A stretch of DNA of 5,486 nucleotides from Thermoplasmata archaeon (GCA_030039995.1 JASHUL010000207.1:1-5486); one strand, 5' to 3'; positions 1 to 5,486 are shown, numbered from the stretch's first letter. The notes: generated by a model not told the origin, from the letters alone. Made by a program: numbers and translations.

Positions 1-297
1 TCGTACGGCAGCGCGAACATCTGCAACTCGGGGTTCAACGCGAACGGCCCGAACTACAACGCCTCGCTGGACAACCTGGTGCTGACGGCCGCGGGCACGA
101 CCAACCCGACGCTGCTGAAGCAGTACTACGCCGAGATGACCTCGATCATGTACTACAACTACACCAACGCGTGGTTCGCGGTCCCGGACCTGTTCGCGGT
201 CTACAGCCCGCTGATCCAGGGCTGGCAGAGCGACCAGACCCCGATGGGGTCGACCGAGCTCGACACCATGAGCTGGAACACGGCGTACATTTCCTAG
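1..297 (+). CDS. C-terminal part of an ABC transporter substrate-binding protein, family 5 (partial, 5' end outside window)
   Basis: The frame is open from base 1 to a TAG at 295-297 and gives 98 residues of a C-terminus. The pattern is an N-terminal stretch ending YNASLDNLV, a helix with KQYYAEM, then an aromatic run (MYYNYTNAW), and finally FAVYSPLIQGW and an SWNTAYIS end. This resembles the last part of family-5 (oligopeptide/dipeptide/nickel type) solute-binding proteins, where a helix of the 'residues per round of processing' region is followed by strands that close the binding lobe. Such proteins sit outside the membrane and deliver peptides or other solutes to an ABC permease. Two N-glycosylation sequons are visible (fragment residues 20 and 53), fitting an extracellular archaeal protein. 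No C-terminal membrane segment follows, so any anchor must be at the unseen N-terminus. The permease and ATPase genes are not in the window. The family call rests on overall resemblance, not on a unique motif. Confidence 0.65.
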   Translation, partial: SYGSANICNSGFNANGPNYNASLDNLVLTAAGTTNPTLLKQYYAEMTSIMYYNYTNAWFAVPDLFAVYSPLIQGWQSDQTPMGSTELDTMSWNTAYIS

Positions 298-343
298 CGA
301 CGGCGTCGAGAGATCGGAAGCGGCCCGGCCCTGCGGACCCGCT

Positions 344-1132
344 CTACGTTGCGACCGGCTTCAGGACGACCGACACCAACGTGCCGGCCCGCACTCCCGA
401 GCCCATGTTGAACGAAGCCGCGGCATCGACCCCTCCCGGGGCGACGACGGCCGAGACCTGAGCCTCCAAGATGACGCCCCAGTTGTACGTATGGCCCTTC
501 CGGAGGGTCATCTCGAGCGAGCTCGTGACGCGGAGATGCACGAACGCGTGGGCGAATGTCCCGGTCGTGAGCTGCTGCTGGTAGGCGATCTCGTTCGCCG
601 AGAGCGTGACACTGCCGTTCGTGTTGTCCACGAGGTAGCTGGTCGGGATGAGCAGGAAACTAGCGGTCGCGGAGGCCGGGTCAGTGCCGGAGTTCGCCGA
701 GAGGTGAAACTCGACGCTCACGTTCCAAGTCGCGGTCAGGTTGTAGACACCGCTTCGGGCGGGGAAGGCGCTCGAGACGATCTCGGGGTTGAGATCAAGG
801 ATCATGGAGCTGTTCGACCCTCCGCAGGCCGAGGCGGTCACGGAGCCGGAGCCGAGCATGACCCCGGTCGTGAGGTTCGCGGAGGGCAGTACTGGAGCGC
901 GCGCGGTCGCCCCGCAGCCGGTCGGGGTCGTATAAGTGACCCCGAACACGGTCCCGGAGTAGGGGGCCGCGAACCGAAGGACCTTGCTCGGTTCCGCAGT
1001 TGAGGCCGGTAGAGCGGAGGCGCTACCCACGCTCACGACGACCACCGAGCCAACGAATAGTGCCAACACCAGAGGAAGCGATCCCCGTCGGAGCGCCGAC
1101 CTCCGAATTCCTGCGCGGAATCTCTCGACCAT
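344..1132 (-). CDS. Secreted, sequon-rich protein of unknown function
   Basis: I do not recognise this 262-residue protein. It starts at ATG 1132-1130, preceded by a strong GGAGGT seven bases upstream, and ends at TAG (346-344). The N-terminus is an arginine-rich n-region (residues 1-16) followed by a hydrophobic core (about 18-35) and an A-S-A site, predicting cleavage after residue 40. The mature part is rich in Ser, Thr, Val and Ala with few charged residues, as in an extracellular beta-sandwich. It has five N-x-S/T sequons (Asn 86, 107, 131, 137, 172) and only two cysteines (73 and 103), which could form a disulfide. There is no second membrane segment, so it is probably released or held at the surface by partners. 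It converges with the transporter gene on the left, 46 bases apart, and diverges from the dehydrogenase on the right. Its third codon positions look less GC-biased than those of the enzyme genes, consistent with a fast-evolving, lineage-specific gene. Function unknown. Confidence 0.72.
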   Translation of the reverse strand: MVERFRAGIRRSALRRGSLPLVLALFVGSVVVVSVGSASALPASTAEPSKVLRFAAPYSGTVFGVTYTTPTGCGATARAPVLPSANLTTGVMLGSGSVTASACGGSNSSMILDLNPEIVSSAFPARSGVYNLTATWNVSVEFHLSANSGTDPASATASFLLIPTSYLVDNTNGSVTLSANEIAYQQQLTTGTFAHAFVHLRVTSSLEMTLRKGHTYNWGVILEAQVSAVVAPGGVDAAASFNMGSGVRAGTLVSVVLKPVAT

Positions 1133-1139
1133 CCGACCG

Positions 1140-1145
1140 ACCTCC
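1140..1145 (-). promoter_or_regulatory. Shine-Dalgarno site of the secreted protein gene
   Basis: The minus strand reads GGAGGT here, seven bases before the ATG at 1132. This is a perfect core match to the anti-Shine-Dalgarno sequence at ideal spacing and supports that start. It also shows that this genome uses leadered, SD-dependent initiation for at least some genes. I could not identify a convincing TATA box for this gene further upstream. Confidence 0.7.
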
Positions 1146-1263
1146 GCGGGCCAGCGCCCGGCGCCACATAGCAGAACGCTCGATTCTCGGGAGCTACGGA
1201 GTCGGGAGCGGCACCGGGAGGTTATGACCCCCGCCCGGCTCGGACGGCGCGAGGGTCGGGAGC

Positions 1264-2436
1264 ATTAGCTCGGGGACCGGGCGCGTTCTGCTCATCGGCT
1301 GCGGGGCGATCGGCAGCGTCATTGCCGGCCACCTCTCGCGGAGTCCATCGGTCAAGGGTCTGGTTCTCGCCGACGTGGACGAGCGGTACCCGCATGCGCT
1401 CGCCGCGCGATTGGATGCGGGCGCGAAGGTCTCGACCGTCGCGCTCGACGCCAGCGACCGGGCGGCCGTGGAGACGACCATGGCTGGGGCGGAGGTGGTC
1501 GTGCAAGCCTCGCTCCCACGGTTCAATCCGAACGTGCAGGCCGGCGCGAAGGCCAACGGAACCCACTACGTCGACCTGGCGTCCGATTCGAGCGACCCGT
1601 ACGTCGGCGGTGCGGAGTGGGAGCGGCGGAATCTCCTCGCGCTGATCGGGATGGGCGAGGACCCTGGTCTCAGCAATCTGATGGTCCGGGCCGCGGCCGA
1701 CCGACTCGAGTCGGTCGAGTCGATCCGCGTGCGGGACGGCGACTCGGCGACAAGTCCCGACTTCGCCTTCCTGCCGCTGTTCAGTCCCGAAACGTTCATC
1801 GACGAGACCCTCCACGCCTCCCGGATCTGGGACGGCGGACGATACCGGGACGTCCCGCCGTTCGGGGAGGGGGAGACCTACGAGTTTCCCGAGCCGGTCG
1901 GGCCCCAGCGCGTCTACTCCGTCGACCACGAGGAGGTCGACAGCATGCCGCGGTTCGTGGGGAAGGGCGTCCAGTACGTCGACTTCAAGCTTGCAATGGA
2001 CGAGCCCACGGTCCGTACCCTGCAGCTGCTGAGGGACCTCAAGCTCCTGGAACCCGGTACCGCAGAGAGTCCGGGGCCCCGACGGGCCGTCCTGCGCGCG
2101 CTACCCAAGCCGGCCGACCTCGCCGGCCGGGTGGAGGGGAACGCCGCCCTGGTCGTCGAGGTCGTCGGTCGCGCGGACGGGCTGCACCGCACCGAGACGA
2201 TCTTCACCACCATGAGCCACCAGACCGCGTTCCAGGATCACGGGGTCACCGCCACCGCCTACCTGACCGGGACCCCGGCCGCGGTCGCGGTCCTCCTCCT
2301 GCTTCAGGGGAAGATCACGGCCCGCGGGATCCTCCCGCCCGAAGCGCTGGAGCCCGGCCCGTTCTTCCCACTTCTCGCCGAGCGGGGGATCTCGCTGACC
2401 GAGCGATCGACGGTCGACCGCTCCCTCGCCAGCTAA
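1264..2436 (+). CDS. Saccharopine dehydrogenase / lysine 6-dehydrogenase-like oxidoreductase (start uncertain)
   Basis: This is a two-domain NAD(P)-dependent oxidoreductase of the saccharopine dehydrogenase superfamily, about 390 residues if read from ATT 1264, which is normal family length. Numbered from there, the Rossmann motif GCGAIG is at 12-17 and LADVD at 33-37+ ends strand 2 with an acidic residue, which favours NAD(H) over NADP(H). Family motifs THYVDLA (about 100-106) and GEDPGLSN (131-138) follow, then the alpha/beta catalytic domain with the long insertion typical of these enzymes and a return to the Rossmann domain near the C-terminus. The frame is open from 1228 but contains no ATG, GTG or TTG until GTG 1375, which would delete the whole nucleotide-binding motif and cannot be the true start. 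ATT 1264 places six residues before the first strand, as in relatives. A weak GAGG lies nine bases upstream. The gene ends TAA 2434-2436, overlapping the convergent aminotransferase stop. Relatives include lysine 6-dehydrogenase, saccharopine dehydrogenase and carboxynorspermidine synthase; the substrate is not determinable here. Confidence 0.85.
   Translation: MSSGTGRVLLIGCGAIGSVIAGHLSRSPSVKGLVLADVDERYPHALAARLDAGAKVSTVALDASDRAAVETTMAGAEVVVQASLPRFNPNVQAGAKANGTHYVDLASDSSDPYVGGAEWERRNLLALIGMGEDPGLSNLMVRAAADRLESVESIRVRDGDSATSPDFAFLPLFSPETFIDETLHASRIWDGGRYRDVPPFGEGETYEFPEPVGPQRVYSVDHEEVDSMPRFVGKGVQYVDFKLAMDEPTVRTLQLLRDLKLLEPGTAESPGPRRAVLRALPKPADLAGRVEGNAALVVEVVGRADGLHRTETIFTTMSHQTAFQDHGVTATAYLTGTPAAVAVLLLLQGKITARGILPPEALEPGPFFPLLAERGISLTERSTVDRSLAS
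1698..1717. repeat. Perfect 20-bp palindrome inside the dehydrogenase gene
   Basis: The sequence CGACCGACTCGAGTCGGTCG is identical to its own reverse complement over all 20 bases, centred between 1707 and 1708. It encodes the Asp-Arg-Leu-Glu-Ser-Val part of the protein, a short charged helix soon after GEDPGLSN. It can form a ten-pair hairpin in single-stranded DNA or RNA (minus loop bases) and contains an XhoI-type CTCGAG core. There is no sign that it is a protein-binding site; it may be chance in GC-rich coding sequence. Confidence 0.6.
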
Positions 2437-3770
2437 TTCGCGCGCCGATGGAGGGCGGCCTCGAGCGTGTCGAGCGCGCGGTCGAGCTCGGCCGCCGTGA
2501 TCGTGAGCGGCGGCTGGATGCGGAGTACGTGATCCCCGTAGTTGTAGAGCGGGATCACCCCGTGGCGTACGCAATCGAAGAACACGGATCGTGCGGTCTC
2601 GGGATCCGGTGCTCCGGGACGGCCGTGCTTGGAGAGCTCGACGGCGAGGCAGAGCCCCAAGCCCCGAGTGTCCGAGATGCCATCGAACCGCTCCCACTCC
2701 GAGATCCGTTTCAACGCCCGGCGGCCGAGTGCCGCCGACCGCTCCACGATCCGGTCCCGGCGCAACACGTCAAGCGTGGTCGACGCCGCTACGCAGGCCG
2801 CCGGGTGGCCCCCGAACGTCGTCCCGACCGCCACGTCATGCTCGGCCATGATCGCCTCAGTGCCGAGGACCGCCGACACCGGCATGAGGCCGCCCGAGAG
2901 TCCCTTGCCGATCGCGACCAGGTCCGGCGCGACGCCGTAGTGCTCGATGGCCCACATCCGGCCGCAACGGCCGACCCCGGCCTCGACCTCGTCGTCGATG
3001 TACACCCAACCGTGCTCGTCGCAGAGTCGCCGGAGTCCGACCACGAAGCGCTTCGGGGGGATCCAGAGACCGGCCTCGAGCGCCACCGGCTCGAAGATCG
3101 CCCCGGCGATCCGGTCGGGTGCCACCACGTGCTTCAGCAGGCGGTCGCGGATGAAGTCGAGAACGAATCCGCCGTACTCGTCCGCGCTCATGCCCGACGG
3201 GCGCGGCGAGATCGAGGGGTACGGCGCGTGGATCGCGCCGCCGCCGTACGGTTCCCAGTGGCGGCGTTCGTGGGAGCTGAGCGCCCCGATCATCCCGGTC
3301 GCGATCGAGAGGCCATGGTACTGGCCCATGAAGCTCAGCATCACGGGGCGGCCCGTCGTTTCGACGGCGTACTTGACCGCCCCTTCGGCGGCCCCGGTCC
3401 CGGAGAGTTCCAGGAAGACCCGTGTGAGGTTCGGGCTCGGACGCGTCGCGAGCAGCTTCCGCGCGAGCTCGATCATCGGCCGATGCGGATTCATGAAGTA
3501 GATCAGGAACCCGTACTGCGCGAGCGCGTCGGTGGTGGCCCGGAGGACCTCCGGGTGGACGTTCCCGACGTTGTTCGTCCCCCACTGGCTCGTCAGGTCG
3601 AGATACTCCTTCCCGTCCGTGTCGGTGAGCCGGGCGCCCTCCGCGCCCTCGAGCACTACGCTCGCGAGCCGGGTCTCCTCGCCCCAGAAGTATCGGGGGA
3701 ACAGTCGGCGGTACTCCCTCCAGAGGGCGTCCTGACCTCGCGAGCGGGACGGTCGGCTTCGTCGCGCCAC
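2433..3770 (-). CDS. Class-III PLP-dependent aminotransferase (4-aminobutyrate/ornithine/lysine aminotransferase-like)
   Basis: This is a 445-residue fold-type I PLP enzyme of the class-III (omega) aminotransferase family, a cytoplasmic dimer in its relatives. These enzymes move the terminal amino group of compounds such as 4-aminobutyrate, ornithine or lysine to a keto acid; archaeal cousins also act as amino-acid racemases. Visible landmarks are the N-terminal LTDTDGKEYLDLTSQWG (48-64), the phosphate-binding loop SGTGAAEGAVKYA (123-135), YHG with His152, the cofactor aspartate in IDDEVEAGVGRCG (Asp260), the Schiff-base lysine in AIGKGLSGG (Lys289), and GTTFGGHPAA (Thr317/318) from the partner subunit. 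Two positions are unusual: Gly126 where the family has an acidic residue, and Glu263 where most have Gln. The GTG start at 3770 is supported by GGGAG seven bases upstream. The gene lies 34 bases after the FAD oxidoreductase, probably in one operon, and its stop TAG overlaps the convergent dehydrogenase stop. Substrate unknown; a racemase is possible. Confidence 0.9.
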   Translation of the reverse strand: MARRSRPSRSRGQDALWREYRRLFPRYFWGEETRLASVVLEGAEGARLTDTDGKEYLDLTSQWGTNNVGNVHPEVLRATTDALAQYGFLIYFMNPHRPMIELARKLLATRPSPNLTRVFLELSGTGAAEGAVKYAVETTGRPVMLSFMGQYHGLSIATGMIGALSSHERRHWEPYGGGAIHAPYPSISPRPSGMSADEYGGFVLDFIRDRLLKHVVAPDRIAGAIFEPVALEAGLWIPPKRFVVGLRRLCDEHGWVYIDDEVEAGVGRCGRMWAIEHYGVAPDLVAIGKGLSGGLMPVSAVLGTEAIMAEHDVAVGTTFGGHPAACVAASTTLDVLRRDRIVERSAALGRRALKRISEWERFDGISDTRGLGLCLAVELSKHGRPGAPDPETARSVFFDCVRHGVIPLYNYGDHVLRIQPPLTITAAELDRALDTLEAALHRRAN

Positions 3771-3776
3771 GTTCCG

Positions 3777-3782
3777 TCTCCC
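3777..3782 (-). promoter_or_regulatory. Shine-Dalgarno site of the aminotransferase gene
   Basis: The minus strand reads GGGAGA, with GGGAG ending seven bases before the GTG at 3770. It lies in the 34-base gap after the stop of the upstream FAD oxidoreductase gene, as expected for an internal operon gene with its own ribosome site, and it decides in favour of the GTG start since no ATG is available near the N-terminus. Confidence 0.6.
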
Positions 3783-3804
3783 GCCTCGGACGTGCGGGCT
3801 CCAC

Positions 3805-5361
3805 TCACTTCGGGACGTTCGGCAGGTCCTCGAGGATCGCCTGCGCGGCGTTGTGCCCGGGGGCCCCGGTCACGCCGCCGCCCGGATGCGCCGCGGAGCC
3901 GCAGAAGTACAGGCCCGGAAGCGGCGTCCGGTAGCTGGACCAGCCCAGGATCGGTCGGAAGGAGAAGATCTGGTCGGGGGTGATGTTCCCCTGGAAGATG
4001 TTGCCGCCGGTCATCCCGAGGGTCCGCTCGATGTCGAGCGGGCTCACGATCTGCCACTTCTTCACGATCGATCGGATGTTGGGCGCGAACTCCGCGTAGG
4101 TGTCGAGGACCCGCTCGGCCGCCTTCGGCTTGAACTCGTCCCACGTCGTGCCGCGGAGCTCGTACGGCGCGTACTGGACGAAGCACGTCATGACGTGCTT
4201 GCCCTTCGGAGCCATCGACGGGTCGCGCACGCTCTGGAGCTCGCAGTCCATGAAGGGGTGCTCCGAGAACCGTCCGTACTTTCCGTCGTCGAACGCGCGC
4301 TCGAGGTAGTCCATCGAGGGGCAGATCTCGATCGCCCCGGCGTGGTGCGGTCCGGGCGTCTTCGGAGCGGCCGTGAACTTCGGTAGGCCGTCGAGCGCCG
4401 CGTTGAACTTGAGCGCCGCACCGCGGCTGCGGATCCGTCGCACCTCGCGTACGACCTCGCTCGGGACGTAGTCGCGGGGGACCAGCTCGAGGAGGGTGTG
4501 CTGGGCGTCGACGTTGGACGCGACCGCCCGGGCCTCGACCGTCTCCCCGTCGGTGAGCGTGACCCCGGTGGCGCGCCCCTCGCGCACGACCACCTCTCGG
4601 ACCCGGGCGCCTGTTCGGATCGTCGCGCCGAAGTGTCGGGCCGAGGCCGCCATCGCCTCGGTGATCCGTCCCATGCCGCCCTTCGAGAATCCCCAGACCT
4701 TGCGGACGCCGTTGATCGTCCCGATGTTGTGGTGCGCGAGGACGTACGCCGTACCGGGAGTTCGAGGACCGGCCATCTCGCCGATCACGGCGTTGGTCGC
4801 GAACGAGATCTTGACCTCGTCGCTCTCGAACCACTCGTCGAGGAAGTCCTGCGCGCTCAGCAGGAACAGCTGGCGCACGAGCTCCTCGGACTCCGTGCCG
4901 GGGAACTGCGAGACCAGGTCCGCCAGCGGGACCGGGGGCGCCAGGAGCAACGGCTCGACCAGGTCGAGCACGCCGTCCCAGAACTCCTCGTACTTGGGGT
5001 AGGCGCGGGCGTCCTTCTTCGAGAACTTCTCGATCTCCTTGATCGTCTTGTCCGTATCGTTCCAGACGCTCAGGGAGCGGCCGTCGGGGAACGGGCAGAA
5101 CGCCTGCGGGTCGTACAGGATCGGCTCGTACCCGTACTTCGCGAGCTCGAGGTCCTCGACGATCTGGGGGCGTAGGAGCCCCGCGACGTAGGAGAACGTG
5201 TTGACGCGGTAGCCGGGCCAGGTCTCCTCGGTGATCGCCGCGCCCCCGACCATGGGGCGCTGCTCGAGCACCACGACCTTCGCGCCGGCCTTCGCGAGGT
5301 ATCCCGCGGCGACCAGGCCGTTGTGCCCCCCGCCGATGATCGCGACGTCGTACCTCGACAC
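3805..5361 (-). CDS. FAD-dependent oxidoreductase, PYROXD2 / phytoene-dehydrogenase-like family
   Basis: This is a 518-residue flavoprotein of the broad amine oxidase/phytoene desaturase group (COG1233-like), close to the PYROXD2 branch in length and motifs. The N-terminus is an FAD-binding Rossmann motif directly after the start: YDVAIIGGGHNG (4-15, GxGxxG), then VVVLEQRPMVGG (29-40), where Glu33 should bind the adenosine ribose and RxxxGG follows it. The C-terminus has GLYFCGSAAHPGGGVTGAPG (483-502) and HNAA, the second FAD-contacting segment; the HPGGG-x-x-G-x-PG-x-NAA form is typical of the PYROXD2 branch rather than true CrtI desaturases. No signal peptide or membrane segment is seen, so it is probably cytoplasmic. 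The GTG start is fixed by the Rossmann motif; no in-frame start lies upstream. It has a TATA-like promoter but no Shine-Dalgarno sequence. It is the first gene of a probable two-gene operon with the aminotransferase. Substrates of this family are poorly known; a carotenoid role is not supported by any neighbour. Confidence 0.9.
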   Translation of the reverse strand: MSRYDVAIIGGGHNGLVAAGYLAKAGAKVVVLEQRPMVGGAAITEETWPGYRVNTFSYVAGLLRPQIVEDLELAKYGYEPILYDPQAFCPFPDGRSLSVWNDTDKTIKEIEKFSKKDARAYPKYEEFWDGVLDLVEPLLLAPPVPLADLVSQFPGTESEELVRQLFLLSAQDFLDEWFESDEVKISFATNAVIGEMAGPRTPGTAYVLAHHNIGTINGVRKVWGFSKGGMGRITEAMAASARHFGATIRTGARVREVVVREGRATGVTLTDGETVEARAVASNVDAQHTLLELVPRDYVPSEVVREVRRIRSRGAALKFNAALDGLPKFTAAPKTPGPHHAGAIEICPSMDYLERAFDDGKYGRFSEHPFMDCELQSVRDPSMAPKGKHVMTCFVQYAPYELRGTTWDEFKPKAAERVLDTYAEFAPNIRSIVKKWQIVSPLDIERTLGMTGGNIFQGNITPDQIFSFRPILGWSSYRTPLPGLYFCGSAAHPGGGVTGAPGHNAAQAILEDLPNVPK

Positions 5362-5390
5362 GGACGCCCGCCGCGGGAGGGCGCCCGGCC

Positions 5391-5398
5391 CTTAAATT
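5391..5398 (-). promoter_or_regulatory. Archaeal BRE/TATA-type promoter of the FAD oxidoreductase-aminotransferase operon
   Basis: On the minus strand the sequence reads GAATTTAAG, the only AT-rich block in a very GC-rich upstream region. Its centre is about 33 bases before the GTG at 5361. In archaea the TATA box is centred about 26-27 bases before the transcription start, so the start would fall near 5367 and leave a leader of about six bases or fewer. No Shine-Dalgarno sequence is present between, which fits leaderless initiation. The adenines just upstream fit a BRE. Confidence 0.6.
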
Positions 5399-5435
5399 CG
5401 ACCGGAGCGCTCGAGAGAAACGGGGGGAAAGGGTT

Positions 5436-5471
5436 GGCCCGGCACCCCCTCCCGCAGCGCGGGGTGGGGCC
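5436..5471. other. GC-rich inverted repeat upstream of the FAD oxidoreductase promoter
   Basis: GGCCC (5436-5440) pairs with GGGCC (5467-5471) and CACCCC (5443-5448) pairs with GGGGTG (5461-5466), giving eleven pairs interrupted by a two-base bulge, with a 12-base loop. On the minus strand the hairpin is followed by a pyrimidine tract (about 5411-5435, runs of three T and six C). It could be a terminator of a gene beyond the window, a regulatory structure, or chance in sequence this rich in G and C. No gene is visible between 5399 and the window end. Confidence 0.3.
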
Positions 5472-5486
5472 GCCGGGGGCGTGGGC

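Noticed and set aside
311..320. AGATCGGAAG, identical to the first ten bases of a common Illumina adapter.
   Set aside because: The match stops at base 11 (C instead of A), and the sequence on both sides is continuous with normal genomic composition. A ten-base match is compatible with chance, though reads across 300-330 could be inspected.
298..343. Short inverted repeats (CGAC/GTCG at 298-308 and AGCGG/CCGCT at 319-343) between the two convergent stops, as a possible bidirectional terminator.
   Set aside because: Stems are only four and five pairs, and no T-rich tract follows in either direction.
491..1003. A 170-codon plus-strand frame opposite the secreted protein gene.
   Set aside because: The translation is Arg/Glu/Gly-rich with no domain, while the opposite strand has a signal peptide, a Shine-Dalgarno site and sequons.
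344..1132. Twin-arginine (Tat) signal in the secreted protein because of RR pairs at residues 10-11 and 15-16.
   Set aside because: The sequence after RR (GSLPL or SALRR) does not fit the SRRxFLK consensus; a general secretory signal explains it better.
2110..2130. Inverted repeat CCGGCCG/CGGCCGG with a seven-base spacer in the dehydrogenase gene.
   Set aside because: Only G and C are involved and the sequence follows Pro/Ala/Gly codon choice (PADLAGR); chance is the simplest explanation.
1375..2436. GTG 1375 as the start of the dehydrogenase.
   Set aside because: It would remove the GCGAIG Rossmann motif encoded immediately upstream in the same open frame, so it cannot give a normal enzyme.
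1617..3983. A 788-codon open frame on the plus strand spanning the dehydrogenase and aminotransferase region.
   Set aside because: Its translation is dominated by Arg, Pro, Gly and Asp with no recognisable domain, and it lies over two genes with clear family motifs in other frames. Long antisense and shifted frames are expected in GC-rich coding DNA.
3656..4834. A 392-codon minus-strand frame overlapping the flavoenzyme gene.
   Set aside because: Low-complexity, Arg/Gly/Asp-rich translation; it is a frame-shifted shadow of the motif-bearing flavoenzyme.
3805..5361. Phytoene desaturase (CrtI) for carotenoid synthesis.
   Set aside because: The C-terminal motif is of the HPGGG-x-x-G-x-PG-x-NAA form of the PYROXD2 branch, and no carotenoid gene such as a phytoene synthase or cyclase is nearby.

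Overview
This window comes from a GC-rich genome that most likely belongs to an archaeon, plausibly a high-GC lineage of the Thermoplasmatota (lineage assignment is an inference, moderate to low confidence). Three signs point to archaea. A BRE/TATA-like element (ATTTAAG) lies about 30 nt upstream of a GTG start that has no Shine-Dalgarno sequence, which is the layout of a nearly leaderless archaeal transcript. A predicted secreted protein is rich in N-glycosylation sequons. The class-III aminotransferase carries DDEV and AIEH motifs that I associate with archaeal members of that family.

Layout from left to right. 1-297 (+) is the C-terminal end of a probable family-5 (peptide/nickel type) ABC transporter substrate-binding protein. 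344-1132 (-) is a secreted protein of unknown function with a signal peptide and five sequons, convergent with the first gene. 1133-1263 is a divergent intergenic region. About 1264-2436 (+) is a saccharopine dehydrogenase/lysine 6-dehydrogenase-like oxidoreductase whose Rossmann fold is intact but which has no ATG, GTG or TTG in a plausible start position. 2433-3770 (-) is a class-III PLP-dependent aminotransferase. 3805-5361 (-) is a PYROXD2/phytoene-dehydrogenase-like FAD oxidoreductase. 5362-5486 is its promoter region, with a GC-rich hairpin further upstream.

The FAD oxidoreductase and the aminotransferase are 34 nt apart on the same strand, with the only visible promoter upstream of the first, so they are probably one operon. 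The dehydrogenase runs into the aminotransferase tail to tail, and the two stop codons overlap by 4 nt. The three enzymes together (an NAD(P)-dependent dehydrogenase of the lysine/saccharopine type, an omega-type aminotransferase and an FAD amine/desaturase-type oxidase) suggest metabolism of lysine or another diamine or amino acid, perhaps fed by the peptide-type transporter on the left. No substrate can be read from the sequence, so this remains a hypothesis. I saw no RNA genes, CRISPR arrays, insertion sequences or phage genes. The most useful points to check are the missing dehydrogenase start codon, the atypical cofactor-site residues of the aminotransferase, and the gene trio itself.
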